Source of the DNA: Prostheceraeus crozeri
Lineage: Eukaryota > Platyhelminthes > Polycladida > Euryleptidae
Length of the DNA stretch: 64,000 nucleotides
Assembly: GCA_907163375.1 (NCBI GenBank)
Contig: CAJQUW010009311.1
Span: 124,001 to 188,000 of the forward strand
Direction of reading: 5' to 3'
A program made the translations under genes and the position numbers. Below are positions 22,768-34,919 of the stretch, one piece after another. The notes under the pieces are model-generated. The model searched no databases, was not told the DNA's origin, and saw only the letters and a list, made by a program, of their open reading frames with translations. Each line of letters begins with the position of its first letter. Position 1 is the stretch's first letter.

Positions 22768-23290
22768 ACAGGGTGAATGAGAATAGTTTGGCGGTAATCT
22801 CTCGCCATTCCTGATGCTAATTCACTCTAATGCTTATATCTATGCTAATCTCCCACCGGCGTCAATTTATTTTTTCATTCGGCAACCTATTAATTCAAAT
22901 TGTACTGCCTCAGATTTCGAGCGCTGTCAGGGATAAAAATGATTGATTAATTTGCAGTTCATTCATTTCTTTTCAAGCATGGCTGAATTAACTACCGAAG
23001 AGAAGGTCTACTTGATGTCTTGGGCTGTTACTTGTAGCTACAGTGAGGAAAGCAGGCGAGTTTTTTGAAAAGTAGTTTGACAGCCCGCCTCCTCAACTTT
23101 CCACTGTAAAATACTGGAAACAAAGATTTATCGACACTGGCTCGGTCGACGAACGAAAACAAACAGAAAAAACACACTCCGCGATTTCTGATGATAACAA
23201 AGAAAATGTTATTCAATATTGGTGGAGGCAACTGATACAATGTCTACTCGTGAAATCACTGAACGTCTCTCCATATCACCATTTTCTGTG
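22768..23290 (+). mobile_element. Relic DNA transposon with HTH/DUF4817-type transposase start
   Basis: Begins with ATACAGGGTG, the end typical of this group of arthropod-type Tc1/mariner relatives. At 22979 a frame starts MAELTTEEKVYLMSWAVT and continues, with interruptions, through phrases such as PPPQLSTVKYWK and DTGSVDERK. These fit the N-terminal helix-turn-helix domain found on many such transposases. Only the 5' part is present; the catalytic part is missing. Confidence 0.55.
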
Positions 23291-23867
23291 CTTTTGTTTA
23301 AGAATGAAATCGTTTTTTTTGTCGTCAAACACAGCATCCTGATTAATTTTTAGCTGATAGCTTAGTCTTTAAAGACATTTTCGCATGCATCACCGTTCGG
23401 AGGCATAGGCACTTGCTAGATAGAAGATGACCACAAGATTTTCCATGCTAAAAAATGTGCCTAGTGACTTAGCTGGTGCTTCCCACATAAGAGGGAGTTA
23501 TGAAAAGTTTCTTTATTTTCAGGGGACTTATTAAAGTCTCTGATTTAGTCCCCAACGCGATAGCTCTTAGCGCTTAATCACAGATCAGTAAAAAATTTCA
23601 CTCTCCAGGGTGAGGCATTATTAATTAAAAGGAAGCATTTTAGTCTAACACATCGGCCACATTGAAAGGGTTCTCAAAAACTTCAATATCCTCTTAGATT
23701 TAGTATACTACAATATTCTCACCTCTTGATTTTTTTCCTTTCGGGGTCTCGGCATGTATATACATATATATAAAATGTCAGAAATGGCAAAAGTAATAAT
23801 GTATAGAAAATCAAAACTAGAAGGGTACCTCAGACTGAATTTTAAATGCTGCCAATCGATTTCACGA
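23291..23867. other. Intergenic, nothing recognised
   Basis: AT-rich sequence with a short TATATA patch near 23757-23772. No gene or repeat could be supported. Confidence 0.4.
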
Positions 23868-24168
23868 GTCCTCTCGCTTTTAAGGCACTGCATAGAATGA
23901 AATAAGTATGTTACATAGAATCATTTACAAATTAGAAGGTAGATATATGAACATCATTAAGATATCCAAAATGAAAGTACTCAATAATTCCAATTTAATG
24001 TGTATTTTATTCATCATCCTATTTAGGCCTTCCTCAAATTGTAACTATTGAGTACTTTCATTTTAGATATTTTAATGATTTTTATACATCTACCTTTTTA
24101 ATTTGTAAATGATTCTATGTAACATACTTATTTCATTCTATGCAGTGCCTTAAAAGCGAGAGGATTCT
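23868..24168. repeat. Inverted repeat with about 125-bp arms
   Basis: Arms at about 23868-23993 and 24040-24168 are near-perfect complements, sharing GCATAGAATGAAATAAGTAT and GAAAGTACTCAATA. They would fold into one long hairpin with a roughly 45-base loop. It lies just before a PLE endonuclease fragment, so it is probably a terminal repeat structure of that element. Confidence 0.7.
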
Positions 24169-24169
24169 A

Positions 24170-24862
24170 TATCAATTCTACACTTTGATAGCAACCATCC
24201 CGATGTACATAAGAAGGATTGCGTCAGAACATTATTCAACAGAATGCAGCAATGGCTATTTAAAAAGGAATGAAACAAAATTCCTAATTGACTTGTTCCA
24301 AAGAAATGAATATCCTAAACGCTATGTTGAAACAACGTGGAAAAAACATCAAACAAACAAGACAAAGAAAAAAGAGCAAAACAAATGAAGCAAGATAAAG
24401 AAAATGAAAAATGGTTTTCATTGCCATACATACAGGGGGTATCAGAGACAACAACCAGATTAATGAAAAAACATGGACTCGATATTGCTCACGAACCAAC
24501 ATCAACAATAAAACGTCAACTGGTTAAACGAAAGAGACAGGCACCTGAAATGGAGAAGAGAGACGTAATCTTCAGAATTCCTTGCTCTAACTGTAGACAT
24601 AATTACATTGGACACACTAGTAAACAACTATCCACATGAGCATCAGCTCGCAATTAAGAGAATTGATCCACGCTCTCAAATAGCAACACACTCAGCTCAA
24701 AGTGGACACGTCTTCAATTGGAAGGGAGCCAAACCGCTGAATTCCTGCAACCAAAAAAGAGGTCGGGAATTCATGGAGGCGTGGTATTCATCATACTCCT
24801 CCATTAATCGTCATATCGATATCGATGATATCTATTTACATCTCAGACAGCAGATATCTTGA
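24170..24862 (+). mobile_element. Penelope-like element fragment with GIY-YIG endonuclease
   Basis: The 3' coding part of a PLE. Upstream phrases (RNETKFLIDLFQRNEYPKRY) match the linker after the reverse transcriptase. CSNCRHNYIGHTSKQLST is the Cys pair and GIY-YIG start, and NSCNQKRGREFMEAW is the catalytic Glu region. The frame shifts around 24620. The 5' part is missing. Confidence 0.75.
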
Positions 24863-25257
24863 TTTTGAACTTCCATCATTTCTTTCATTTTAATTCTTTT
24901 GCATCATCCTTTTACCTGATGACGGACTGTAGCTAGAGTTTGAAAATTTGTAATCCTATTATTTTTACTTGTTTTGGTTAATAATAATACATAACATAAA
25001 TTGTCCTGAAGCGCTTTCATTCCTAAAAAACATTTTACTCAGGATGCCTATCTTTACAATTATATACACATATGTATATGAAGGCGCATCCTTGAGTAGC
25101 CTTCCAAGAAGAAGGTGAAACCGGTCGGGAATACTGACTTTTCCTTGAGTTCTCCTTTGTTTTGTTAACTGCACCATTTTGATACTTTTTACGTATATTT
25201 ATTACGTACTTTTATATTTATATATGCGTATATATATGTATATATATATATATATAA
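24863..25257 (+). repeat. PLE 3' non-coding tail with hammerhead-like motif and TATA repeat
   Basis: CTGATGA at 24916-24922, then a CGGAC/GTTTG stem (with wobble pairs), then GAAA fits a hammerhead ribozyme core. PLE terminal repeats are known to carry these. A related phrase, AAGGTGAAACCGGTCGGGA, lies at about 25110-25130. A short TATATA tract closes the stretch. Confidence 0.5.
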
Positions 25258-26501
25258 TTGAAAAAACTACTGATCTTAGACTCACGCCGACATGTTTCTG
25301 CCAGTAGTCTGGCTTCTCAAGGCGGTAAGTGATTTGAATTTATTGCTACAAAAATAATATAACAGAAATCTGACTTCATAAACGAAATATCTTGATTTTC
25401 AGGAAAAATCATAGAGTTCGTATGGCGTTGAGGGATGGTTCGTAGATGTTAATGAAGATGGCCTCCTTGTGTTCACGATCTACCCTAGTAGATCCCAAAG
25501 GCATTTTATAGAATGGAGTGATTGAAAATTTAATGTCCATGCTATCTGCACAGTTTCTTATGTGCTTGCTTACAGGTAGGTAAGAGTATTTAGCTTCCTG
25601 AATCTGTTGTCGATGGACAGTAACTCTATGGCGAAGGGTATCACCAGATTGGCCTATATATAGTAATCATTACAACCTAAACAAGTTAATTTATAAATAA
25701 GGTTAGAAGAGCCACAAGTTAGGTTAGACCTAATACAAAACTCTTTACTTTTGAAAGAAGTCGTATCTCCTACCTCAATGTGATTACAGCATTTGCAACG
25801 ACTTTGGTTACATTTAGTTACTCCTTTTATTTGAATTCGCTTATTTTTACGTAGTATGGATAGCAAAGACTTTGGTTGTCTCATACTAGATTTGAATTGG
25901 CAATTGGCAAAACTCCCAAAAGACTTTAAAGTATTAACCACTGGGTGAATTATGTTATGAAATATGCTTGGATTATTAGGGTTGTATGTATGAACGAAAG
26001 GAATTATTTCATCATTATTGTCAGTCTTGGGGCCTTTATTCATTGTACATGTATTTTCTTTAGCTCGATGAATCGAATTCTTTATTAGTTCCATAGGATA
26101 GCTCAGATTGATTAATCTATCTTCTAATTCTTGGAATCGTTTGCGTTTATTATTTTCATCTGACACTATTCGTTCTATTCTATGCGCTAACACAAAAGGG
26201 ATGTTCCTTAAAATATGCCTGGGATGGCTAGAGGTAAAAGGGACATAATTGAAGCTGTCCGTCGGTTTATTATATATGTCAGTTTCTATTGACCCCTTTG
26301 AGATATTTTTGTACACAAGAACATCTAAAAAATTCAATGAGTGATTACTTTGTGATATTGTGAATTGAATAGAATCATGTAAATTACTCAGTAGTTGCTT
26401 AAACACCTCAAAATCCCCATAAGTATATTTCCATATCACCCAACAATCATCTAAGTATCGTGTCCATCCATTTATTATTTCTTCACATGACTTTTTTAAC
26501 C
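25258..26501 (-). mobile_element. 5'-truncated inverted copy of Penelope-like element B
   Basis: Carries the end of the reverse transcriptase and the Cys-rich linker (KCNQSRCKCCNH) up to the start of the GIY-YIG domain, with the 3' tail outward. It is nearly identical to 27530-28774 read on the other strand. PLEs often keep such an inverted partial copy at their 5' side. Confidence 0.85.
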
Positions 26502-28774
26502 AGTGCAGTGATGAAACATGTAGAAATCGAGAAGAAGAAATTGTTCAACCGAGTCTTAACTTAAAATGGGATAAATCTGATTTCATTCCTCAAAAGGATT
26601 TGAATCCTAATATCGAGGTAGTTATTAATTTGATTAAAAATCAAACGAATGATGTTTTAAGCAAAAATAAGAAATCCACTCGCATTACCAATATGTCTTC
26701 TGGTGAACGCTTAGCCTTAAATGATTTGAAAGGAAATAATGATCTTCACTGGGCACAGGCCGATAAAGGTGGTACTATAGTTATATTAGATTACACCTTC
26801 TATAGTAACCGAATAAGAGAAGAACACTTAAGTGACGAAAGCACTTATCAAGAAGTAAATGATTACAACTATAACACAACCATTAATAAAGTAAAGCATT
26901 TATGCAGTAATTATAGATCTAATTTTACAAAGAAGGAATTTGAATTTTTAACTAAGTTTGACTGTGACATTCCTTATTTCTACGGTCTGCCAAAATTACA
27001 CAAACATTATGACGTTTTTAAGGATTTTAGAATTGACAATTATGGATACTGTAAAATGGTACCTCCTAAAAATTTGAAATTTCGCCCTATTATTGGCAGT
27101 CGCTATTCACCTACTTGTCGGCTAAGTTCAATACTCGATGAAATATTAAAACCAATAGTTGTTACTTTACCAAGCTACTGTAAGGATTCTTATAATTTCA
27201 TGAAAAAACTACCTAAAACCTGCATAGAAAATTGCTTCTTTGTAACATGTGACGTTGTTTCCTTATATACATCTATTCCACTTAAACTTGGTTTAGAGTC
27301 AATTAGTTTTTGGCTAAACGAATGTGATAGTTAAATACCAGATAAAATTGATAAATCTTTTATAATCAAAAGTCTGGAATTCATTCTTGAAAATAACTAT
27401 TTTGCTTTTGAGGATTCTTTCTTTTTATAAATCAGAGGTACAGCCATGGGCACACGGGTAGCGCCAACATACGCAAATCTAGTCATTGGGTTTCTTGAGA
27501 TAAAATTTTTACATTAATGAAAGATATATACCCAAAAAGTAAATGTGAAGAAATAATAAATGGATGGACACGATACTTAGATGATTGTTGGGTGATATGG
27601 AAATATACTTATGGGGATTTTGAGGTGTTTAAGCAACTACTGAGTAATTTACATGATTCTATTCAATTCACAATATCACAAAGTAATCACTCATTGAATT
27701 TTTTAGATGTTCTTGTGTAGAAAAATATCTCAAAGGGGTCAATAGAAACTGACATATATAATAAACCGACGGACAGCTTCAATTATGTCCCTTTTACCTC
27801 TAGCCATCCCAGGCATATTTTAAGGAACATCCCTTTTGTGTTAGCGCATAGAATAGAACGAATAGTGTCAGATGAAAATAATAAACGCAAACGATTCCAA
27901 GAATTAGAAGATAGATTAATCAATCTGAGCTATCCTATGGAACTAATAAAGAATTCGATTCATCGAGCTAAAGAAAATACATGTACAATGAATAAAGGCC
28001 CCAAGACTGACAATAATGATGAAATAATTCCTTTCGTTCATACATACAACCCTAATAATCCAAGCATATTTCATAACATAATTCACCCAGTGGTTAATAC
28101 TTTAAAGTCTTTTGGGAGTTTTGCCAATTGCCAATTCAAATCTAGTATGAGACAACCAAAGTCTTTGCTATCCATACTACGTAAAAATAAGCGAATTCAA
28201 ATAAAAGGAGTAACTAAATGTAACCAAAGTCGTTGCAAATGCTGTAATCACATTGAGGTAGGAGATACGACTTCTTTCAAAAGTAAAGAGTTTTGTATTA
28301 GGTCTAACCTAACTTGTGGCTCTTCTAACCTTATTTATAAATTAACTTGTTTAGGTTGTAATGATTACTATATAGGCCAATCTGGTGATACCCTTCGCCA
28401 TAGAGTTACTGTCCATCGACAACAGATTCAGGAAGCTAAATACTCTTACCTACCTGTAAGCAAGCACATAAGAAACTGTGCAGATAGCATGGACATTAAA
28501 TTTTCAATCACTCCATTCTATAAAATGCCTTTGGGATCTACTAGGGTAGATCGTGAACACAAGGAGGCCATCTTCATTAACATCTACGAACCATCCCTCA
28601 ACGCCATACGAACTCTATGATTTTTCCTGAAAATCAAGATATTTCGTTTATGAAGTCAGATTTCTGTTATATTATTTTTGTAGCAATAAATTCAAATCAC
28701 TTACCGCCTTGAGAAGCCAGACTACTGGCAGAAACATGTCTGCGTGAGTCTAAGATCAGTAGTTTTTTCAATTT
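26502..28774 (+). mobile_element. Penelope-like element B (reverse transcriptase plus GIY-YIG endonuclease)
   Basis: The reverse transcriptase starts about 26600: QADKGGTIVILDY, YGLPKLHKH, LKFRPIIGSRYSPT, TCDVVSLYTSIP, GTAMGTRVAP and RYLDDCWVIW. The linker with KCNQSRCKCC follows, then GIY-YIG with YYIGQSGDTLRHRVTVHRQQ and the late DREHKEAIFIN. The frame has a few stops, so it is probably inactive but young. The 3' tail has a hammerhead-like stretch at 28708-28740. Confidence 0.88.
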
Positions 28775-28808
28775 TAATATTCATTTACATTTGCTTTGAT
28801 TCATTTTC

Positions 28809-28814
<6 letters not shown>

Positions 28815-28868
<54 letters not shown>
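28815..28868. repeat. TA microsatellite
   Basis: Pure TA dinucleotide run between two PLE pieces. Assembly length may be unreliable. Confidence 0.9.
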
Positions 28869-28872
<4 letters not shown>

Positions 28873-29074
28873 GCATAGACAGCAGGTTAGAGAAAATAAA
28901 TATGCCATTTTACACGCCAGCAAACACATATCTGCATGTGCAAAAAATGAAGATCCCCCATTCTGGATTATGCCAATATATAAGTTACCGAATGGAAGTG
29001 ACAGAGGCATGAGAGAACTAAAAGAAAAAATGTATATAAATATCTTAAAACCAAAATTAAATGTAAATCATTAA
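28869..29074 (+). mobile_element. Penelope-like element fragment C (GIY-YIG C-terminal end)
   Basis: Reads VHRQQVRENKYAILHASKH, IMPIYKL and MRELKEKMYINILKP, the last third of a PLE endonuclease from a family different from element B. Confidence 0.7.
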
Positions 29075-29167
29075 GAGAGTAGCATGCACCAGTACCATAG
29101 AATCTCACTGTGCGTTCGGAGAAAACTCGTTTTTGCTTCTATTGAAATATAGTGGGCACTACATCGA

Positions 29168-29170
<3 letters not shown>

Positions 29171-29235
<65 letters not shown>
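29171..29235. repeat. TA microsatellite
   Basis: Long TA dinucleotide run abutting the 3' tail of PLE D. Confidence 0.9.
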
Positions 29236-29238
<3 letters not shown>

Positions 29239-29239
29239 G

Positions 29240-32166
29240 AAGACAGGTATCAGAATGGCATTAAATAAGTAAACAAAAACTCAGAAAAAAGTCATGAATA
29301 ACTATCCCAACCGGTTTCGCCTCTTCACGGGAGGCTACTCATGGGAAGTGAAATAAATCTATTGGAATCAATCACATTTGTATACATTCATAATGTAGAC
29401 ATCAGAATTAGGTGGAAAATAAAAACATAGAAATTATTCACTTATTCAGAGGAGGACACAGCATAGAGATGAAATGTTGTTCCTTTAACTCTCTATCCAT
29501 GCGGCTGGCACTAGGATGCATCTGATATATAGGGGCCGCTTCAAAATTAATGTTAGGTGGGCCTCGAGCACACTGGGCTATATGCCTACTAACGGCCAGA
29601 ACTCTATAAGCTTCACTTGAGATTTGTTGGCGGTGAACAGTTATCCGAGTTCGAAATACATCGCCGGTTTGGCCAATATAGAAATCGCCACAGGACTTAC
29701 ACCGAAGAACGTAAATCAGATTCTTGGAGGTACAGCTCATGTTGGTCTTAATCTTGAAGGGCTCATTGTTCTTCAGACTTATCTGATTACCTGTGATTAG
29801 AAGATCAGAACATCCACATCGAGCTTCTTCGCATCTGGTGATACCTTTGATTGTTGGCCTGTTGTTATGGTTGAGGAGTCTTATCAAATTCGGAGGTTGC
29901 CTGTATGATCTGTATATTTCACAGTTATCAAAATGGGGAATTTGTTTGATGGCATTACTTATTGGTAAGATCACATCTCTATACACATTGGGATTGTTCT
30001 TATTATATGTACAAATGAATGGCACTTTGTTATTCCTGTTGTTACTACTACCTTCCAGCTGAGACCTCTGAGTTCCATTTTGAGCCGCACGACAAAATGC
30101 GTGGTCAATGAGGGTGACAGGGTAATTAAGTTTTATAAGCGTAGTCTTTAATTCAGTTAATTGTTGTAATCTATTCTTCTGTTGAGAAACAATCACATTA
30201 ATCCTCGAGGCTAGTGCATACGGTATATTGCGAACTATATGTTTCGGATGTCCAGAATCAAACGGAACGTAATTGCGAGTGTCCGTAGCTTTACGAAAAA
30301 TATCCGTCTCCAACTTATCTCCTTCTTTATAAATTAGAACGTCCAGAAAATGCATGATACCAGGGCTAGATTCCATAGTGAAATTTATATCTTGGTGAAG
30401 TTCGCATAATATCGAATAAAATTGTTCAATATCACCAAAACATCGATCCCAAATTATCCAGCAGTCGTCTATGAACCTAATCCATCTGTTCTTTATTTCA
30501 TCAGATATTCAATTGCCATATACGTTTCCAGTTACCTCATACAATTTTACCTCCAAATACCCCATTACGAGGATAGCGTAAGTAGGGGCTACCTTAGTAC
30601 CCATCGCGGTACCTGAGATCTGAATGTAAGTATCATCTTCAAAGGTGAAATAATTATTCTTCAGAATGAAATGAATAGCCGAGAGAATGAAATTCACCGA
30701 AAATCTATGGGATATGAAAGCTCTTTTCTCTAAGACCCAAAAGTTTATAGCATCCATGCCCAGAGAGGTAGGAATACGCATATACAGTGATTCGACATCG
30801 AAAGTGGTAAGAATTGCATTTTCAATATTTGCATTGTCATTAGTAAAAGATCTTATCTTGTTCAAGAGATCAAACGTGTCTCTACAATAACTAGGAATGA
30901 AGGGTAGTAACGGCTTGAGAATTTCGTCCAGAAACGCGCTTAAGTGACTCGTTGGGGAATAAGAACTCGAAATAATGGGACGAAACTTAAGATTTCCAGG
31001 AGGGTCAATCGTTAAACAACCATGCTCATCCATATGCGAAATATCAAAGTAATCCTGATACTTATGCAACTTGGGCAGACCGTAGATAAAGGCCATCTGA
31101 TAGTTAAAGTTAGTCAAATAATCTATTTCATTTTTCGTAAAATCGCAATTATCTCTGTTATCTTTGATTAATTTCTTAATGTTAGAAATCGTTGAATTCA
31201 TCTTATAGTTATGAACGAGCGAGTAAGTATTCGCATCATTCAAGTGTTCGCACAAAAGTCTGGATTTGTAAAATGCATAGTCGAGCACGACAACGGCTCC
31301 GCCTTTATCAGCAACAGTGATATGTAATGATTTATCATTCCGTAGCTTTTGCATGCTTTCGTTTTCTGCTTTACTGATATTATGGAACGGCTTATTTCGC
31401 TGTGTTTTCAGCTTAGAAGTATTGTCTTTTATCAATTCTATCATGTTGTCAAGTTGCTGGTTATTGCCTTTAGGGGGTAAAAAATTAGATTTATTGCGCT
31501 TAAGATCAGGACAAATTTGCTCATCTGTTTCATCTTAGAAATAATCTTTCAGTCTCAAATCTCTACAGAATTTCATTACTTCCCCTTCCATAGTACAAGT
31601 ATTTCTCATTGGATATGGTGTGAACTTGCTGCCTTTAGATAACAGAATCTTACTGTTTTCATCCTAGATTTTAGAAGATAAGTTATACATAGAGACACGC
31701 TTTATCCTAAAAAAGAATGATTTTCATTACACTCGTCACTCTGCTCAATATTAGTGACACTTTCATTGTCGACATTATTACGATTCCAGTATCTTTGGAA
31801 AGGTTTCCTAACATTACGGTAACCCGATCTGAAATCATTGTATCTGTAATCAGACCTAACATTATTTCTGAAACGGGTCCCATTTGTAGTGTTTCTGGGC
31901 ACCTGATTATATCTAGATCTATAATTAGGTCTATTTCTATTGGACCTAACGACGTCCGCGTAAGACTGCTGTTTAAAAGGTTGCCTCGATACTTTTGACT
32001 GACTGTCAATAGGTAAAAGGTGTTTTTCAGAAGCGAAAAACTTACTCTTTGTTTCCCAAATATCTTTGCTTTTTTTCTCTTCTTTCTTAACACTATCTTG
32101 CCATTTAATGGTTTGATGCTGCGCCATTTCTTCAGCAAAACTACTTGAAATTTCATTTACCACTTC
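29240..32166 (-). mobile_element. Penelope-like element D, interrupted by Polinton copy R
   Basis: On the - strand: an N-terminal basic region (32166-31700), reverse transcriptase in 31444-30509 (VADKGGAVVVLDY, YGLPKLHKY, LKFRPIISSSYSP, TFDVESLYM, GTAMGTKVAPTYA), then linker and GIY-YIG endonuclease in 30376-29438 (RCEEARCGCSD, DFYIGQTGDVFRTRITVHRQQ, MDRELKEQHF). The tail holds GGCGAAACCGG-type repeat DNA. Its 5' side runs into the CACTTC duplication at the Polinton edge; an inverted 3' piece lies beyond the Polinton at 56257-56560. Confidence 0.88.
32161..32166. repeat. Target-site duplication, left (CACTTC)
   Basis: CACTTC directly precedes the TIR start AGTAGTAAGC and is repeated exactly at 56251-56256. 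Six bases is the duplication length of Polintons. Confidence 0.92.
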
Positions 32167-33660
32167 AGTAGTAAGCAAAACTCCACTTCTGGACCGCGCA
32201 AGATGGCCGCCATCACTGAGTCCCCCCCCCTCTGGCACGGCAGAGTGTCGTGGTCGGCCGCCGTGGTGCTTCGTGTCTGAGTCCCCCCCCTCTGGAACGA
32301 CAGAGGTTGTGGTCTGTCGTGGTGTGCGGGCCAGGTGGGTTCACGTTCACAACATGTTCGCTGACGTCCCCCCCCCTCTGGAACGACAGAGTGTGAGACT
32401 CGAGTGAGTTGGTCCGACCGCCTGGTTGACGTGGGCGACCGCCAGGATTAGTCTTGAGGCTATAGTGTGTGATGTTTTTGGTGCAATCTGCTGAATGTTG
32501 GGTTGTAAAATGGGTTGTTTCGAGTGGAAGGAGTGGTCGGATGAGAAAACGGAGGTCGGATTCGTGTTCAGCGTGAAATTCTGCATCGGTAGGGTGAGTT
32601 TCAAGGCAATCGGTGAGAAAAAATTTTTCTTCAAAATTTTAACAGAGTTAGAATTTGGGACGTTTTGGTGTGTAGCGTCCAAACGAAGCATCGGATGAGA
32701 AAACGGAGGTCAGATTCGGATTCAGCGTGAAATTCTGCATCGGTAGGGTGAGTTTCAAGTCAATCGGAGAGAAAAAATTTTCGGCTGACGTCCCCCCCCC
32801 TGGGCAGCTTGCTTCCAGTGGACGGATTTTGTCGTGCGATAGCTCGTTTGAAAGCTAAGAGTGAGACAAATTCAGTGAAACAATCGGCTTGTTCCTATCT
32901 GTCTTCGTTCAAAAGTTAGAGCGGTTACAAGATTTTAGGTCGGAGCTCGCTCACCTGAAAAAATCCTAAGTGTCAGAGTGACTTTGTATGGGTAAAATTT
33001 TGAAAATTTTCCAAAGTGTGGAATTTCGACCTGGGGCCGCCACCAAAACATTTTTCATCAAATTTCACTGACCTCCCCCCCCCCCGACAGCAATCTTCTA
33101 ACTTTGGTTCTAGTGGACGGATTTTGTCTTACAGCTACTCGTTTGAAAGAGGAGAAAAAACTGCTCGACAACATTTTTTGTTGCGAGTCAATCGGACCAG
33201 CCGTTCACAAGTTAGAGCGGTTACAAGATTTTAGGTCGGAGCTCGCTCACCTGAAAAAATCCTAAGTGTCAGAGTGGCTTTGTATGGGTAAAATTTTGAA
33301 AATTTTCCAAAGTGTGGAATTTCGACCTGGGACCGTCACCAAAACATTTTTCATCAAATTTCACTGACCTCCCCCCCCTCTGGACAGCTAGCTTCGATCT
33401 TGGCTTCTACTGGACGGATTTTGTCGTGCAATAGCTCGTTTGAAAGCTAAGAGTGAGACAAATTCAGTGAAACAATCGGCTTATTCCTATCTGTCTTCGT
33501 TCAAAAGTTAGAGCGGTTACAAGATTTTAGGTCGGAGCTCGCTCACCTGAAAAAATCCTAAGTGTCAGAGTGACTTTATATGGGTAAAATTTTGAAAATT
33601 TTCCAAAGTGTGGAATTTCGACCTGGGACCGTCACCAAAACATTTTTCATCAAATTTCTG
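32167..33660. repeat. Left terminal inverted repeat of copy R
   Basis: The outer 640 bases are almost the exact complement of 55610-56250. The inner part holds about three tandem units of 240-300 bases sharing GGTCGGAGCTCGCTCACC and ending in C-runs (CTGACCTCCCCCCCC). The last unit folds back on itself near 33655-33720. Open frames within are not genes. Confidence 0.88.
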
Positions 33661-33959
33661 TGAATGAGGGGGGAGGGAGGTCAGTGAAATTTGATGAAAA
33701 ATGTTTTGGTAAAGGTCCCAGGTCGAAATTCGGAAGTTTTAAATTTTTCAAAATTTTCACCACACTGGAGCTCTCACACTTAGGAATTTTTTCACTTGTG
33801 GCATGTTACATGGACATGTGCTGGCGGACCAACTTCCCATGGTCATATGAGAATGGTTCAGGTGTCATATTGTAAAGAATGATGAGACAAATCGTTTGCA
33901 ACAAACCGCATGTCGCTACGATGAATACTTTCGGAGATAGAGCCATTTTAAGTTTTCTT
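33661..33959. repeat. Inverted TIR-unit remnant and upstream spacer
   Basis: 33661-33800 is an opposite-orientation copy of the inner TIR unit (GTCAGTGAAATTTGATGAAA). The rest is unique non-coding DNA leading to the promoter. Confidence 0.6.
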
Positions 33960-34919
33960 CCGAGCATATATAAACCCCCGACAACGTAAGTCTGATCACT
34001 TCATCGAAAGACGAGGTAAGCGACGGTCGTCGCTCTGAGCTCCCGATATCGGGTGCAAAGGACTCTATCTTTTGAAGTAGGCAAGCTATCTTGCTACTTC
34101 AAAGTTTGTATGATAGAGTTTGATAGTGTCTTTATTACTGATAAAATTTTTTAAAAGTAGTATGAGTAGTAAAATGCGGAATTTTTTAAAAAATCTTAAT
34201 TTTCAGTTTTTTCAAAGTTTTAACATATAGACTAAGGTTTTCAAGTATCCTGAGTTCAAATCTGCTATCAGATTTGAAATTTAACTAAGTCTAAGGCAGC
34301 TTTGAGGGGTTAGATCCCAGCTACTGATCACTACCTTTGACTCGGCGTTCCTGTTACCACTTCGGGGCAGTGACAATGATGTCTTCAGCTGTAAAGAGCG
34401 GGTATCGGGGAAGATCTCTCACTTCCCTAGTGATCAGTACAAGGCCTTCAGGCTGTCGACGGGATCGAGTGCCACTCACTACACTCACATCTATCATTCC
34501 TCACTAAGTGTTGATATTATGTTGAATGTTGACTAAGTTGAATGTTGAATGATGATATTATGTTCTAGGCTGTATACTACATTCAAATCTGCTATCAGAA
34601 ATTTAACTAAGGCAGCTTTGAGGGGTTAGATCCCAGCTACTGATCACTACCTTTGACTCGGCGTTCCTGTTACCACTTCGGGGCAGTGACAATGATGTCT
34701 TTAGCTGTAAAGAGCGGGTATCGGGGAAGATCTCTCACTTCCCTAGTGATCGGTACAAGGCCTTCGGGCTGTCGACGGGATCGAGTGCCACTCACTACAC
34801 TCACATCTATCATTCCTGACTAAATGTAATGCTTTAGGAATATGACTGTACTACATGATTCAAAACTTATACTAATTTCATTATCTTACAGTTAACGAGA
34901 AATCTCAGTAACAACAAAA
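33960..34919 (+). promoter_or_regulatory. Promoter, leader exon and leader intron of the coiled-coil gene, copy R
   Basis: A clear TATATAAA box at 33967-33974 is followed by a short leader with splice-donor-like GTAAG at 33986 and GTAAGC at 34016. An acceptor (TTATCTTACAG) ends at 34891, and the ATG is at 34920. The intron of about 0.87 kb carries two copies of a roughly 245-base unit (see separate entry). Confidence 0.65.
34256..34822. repeat. Two copies of a 245-base unit in the leader intron
   Basis: Copies at about 34256-34508 and 34582-34822 share AGGGGTTAGATCCCAGCTAC through CACTACACTCACATCTATCA. Each starts with the word ATCTGCTATCAG, which in the first copy sits in the palindrome TCAAATC...GATTTGA. 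The unit could encode a structured RNA; I cannot name it. Confidence 0.75.

Noticed and set aside
28815-29235. CRISPR-like or satellite array
   Set aside because: Plain TA dinucleotide runs separated by a PLE fragment; no spacer-repeat structure.
31702-32238. Open frame of 178 codons across the left edge of copy R
   Set aside because: It begins in the Polinton TIR and continues into the PLE, so it is a chance join at the insertion border.
32347-32691. Identical 114-codon open frames in both TIRs (mate 55724-56068)
   Set aside because: They lie in repetitive non-coding TIR DNA and are identical only because the TIR arms are. No domain or start context.
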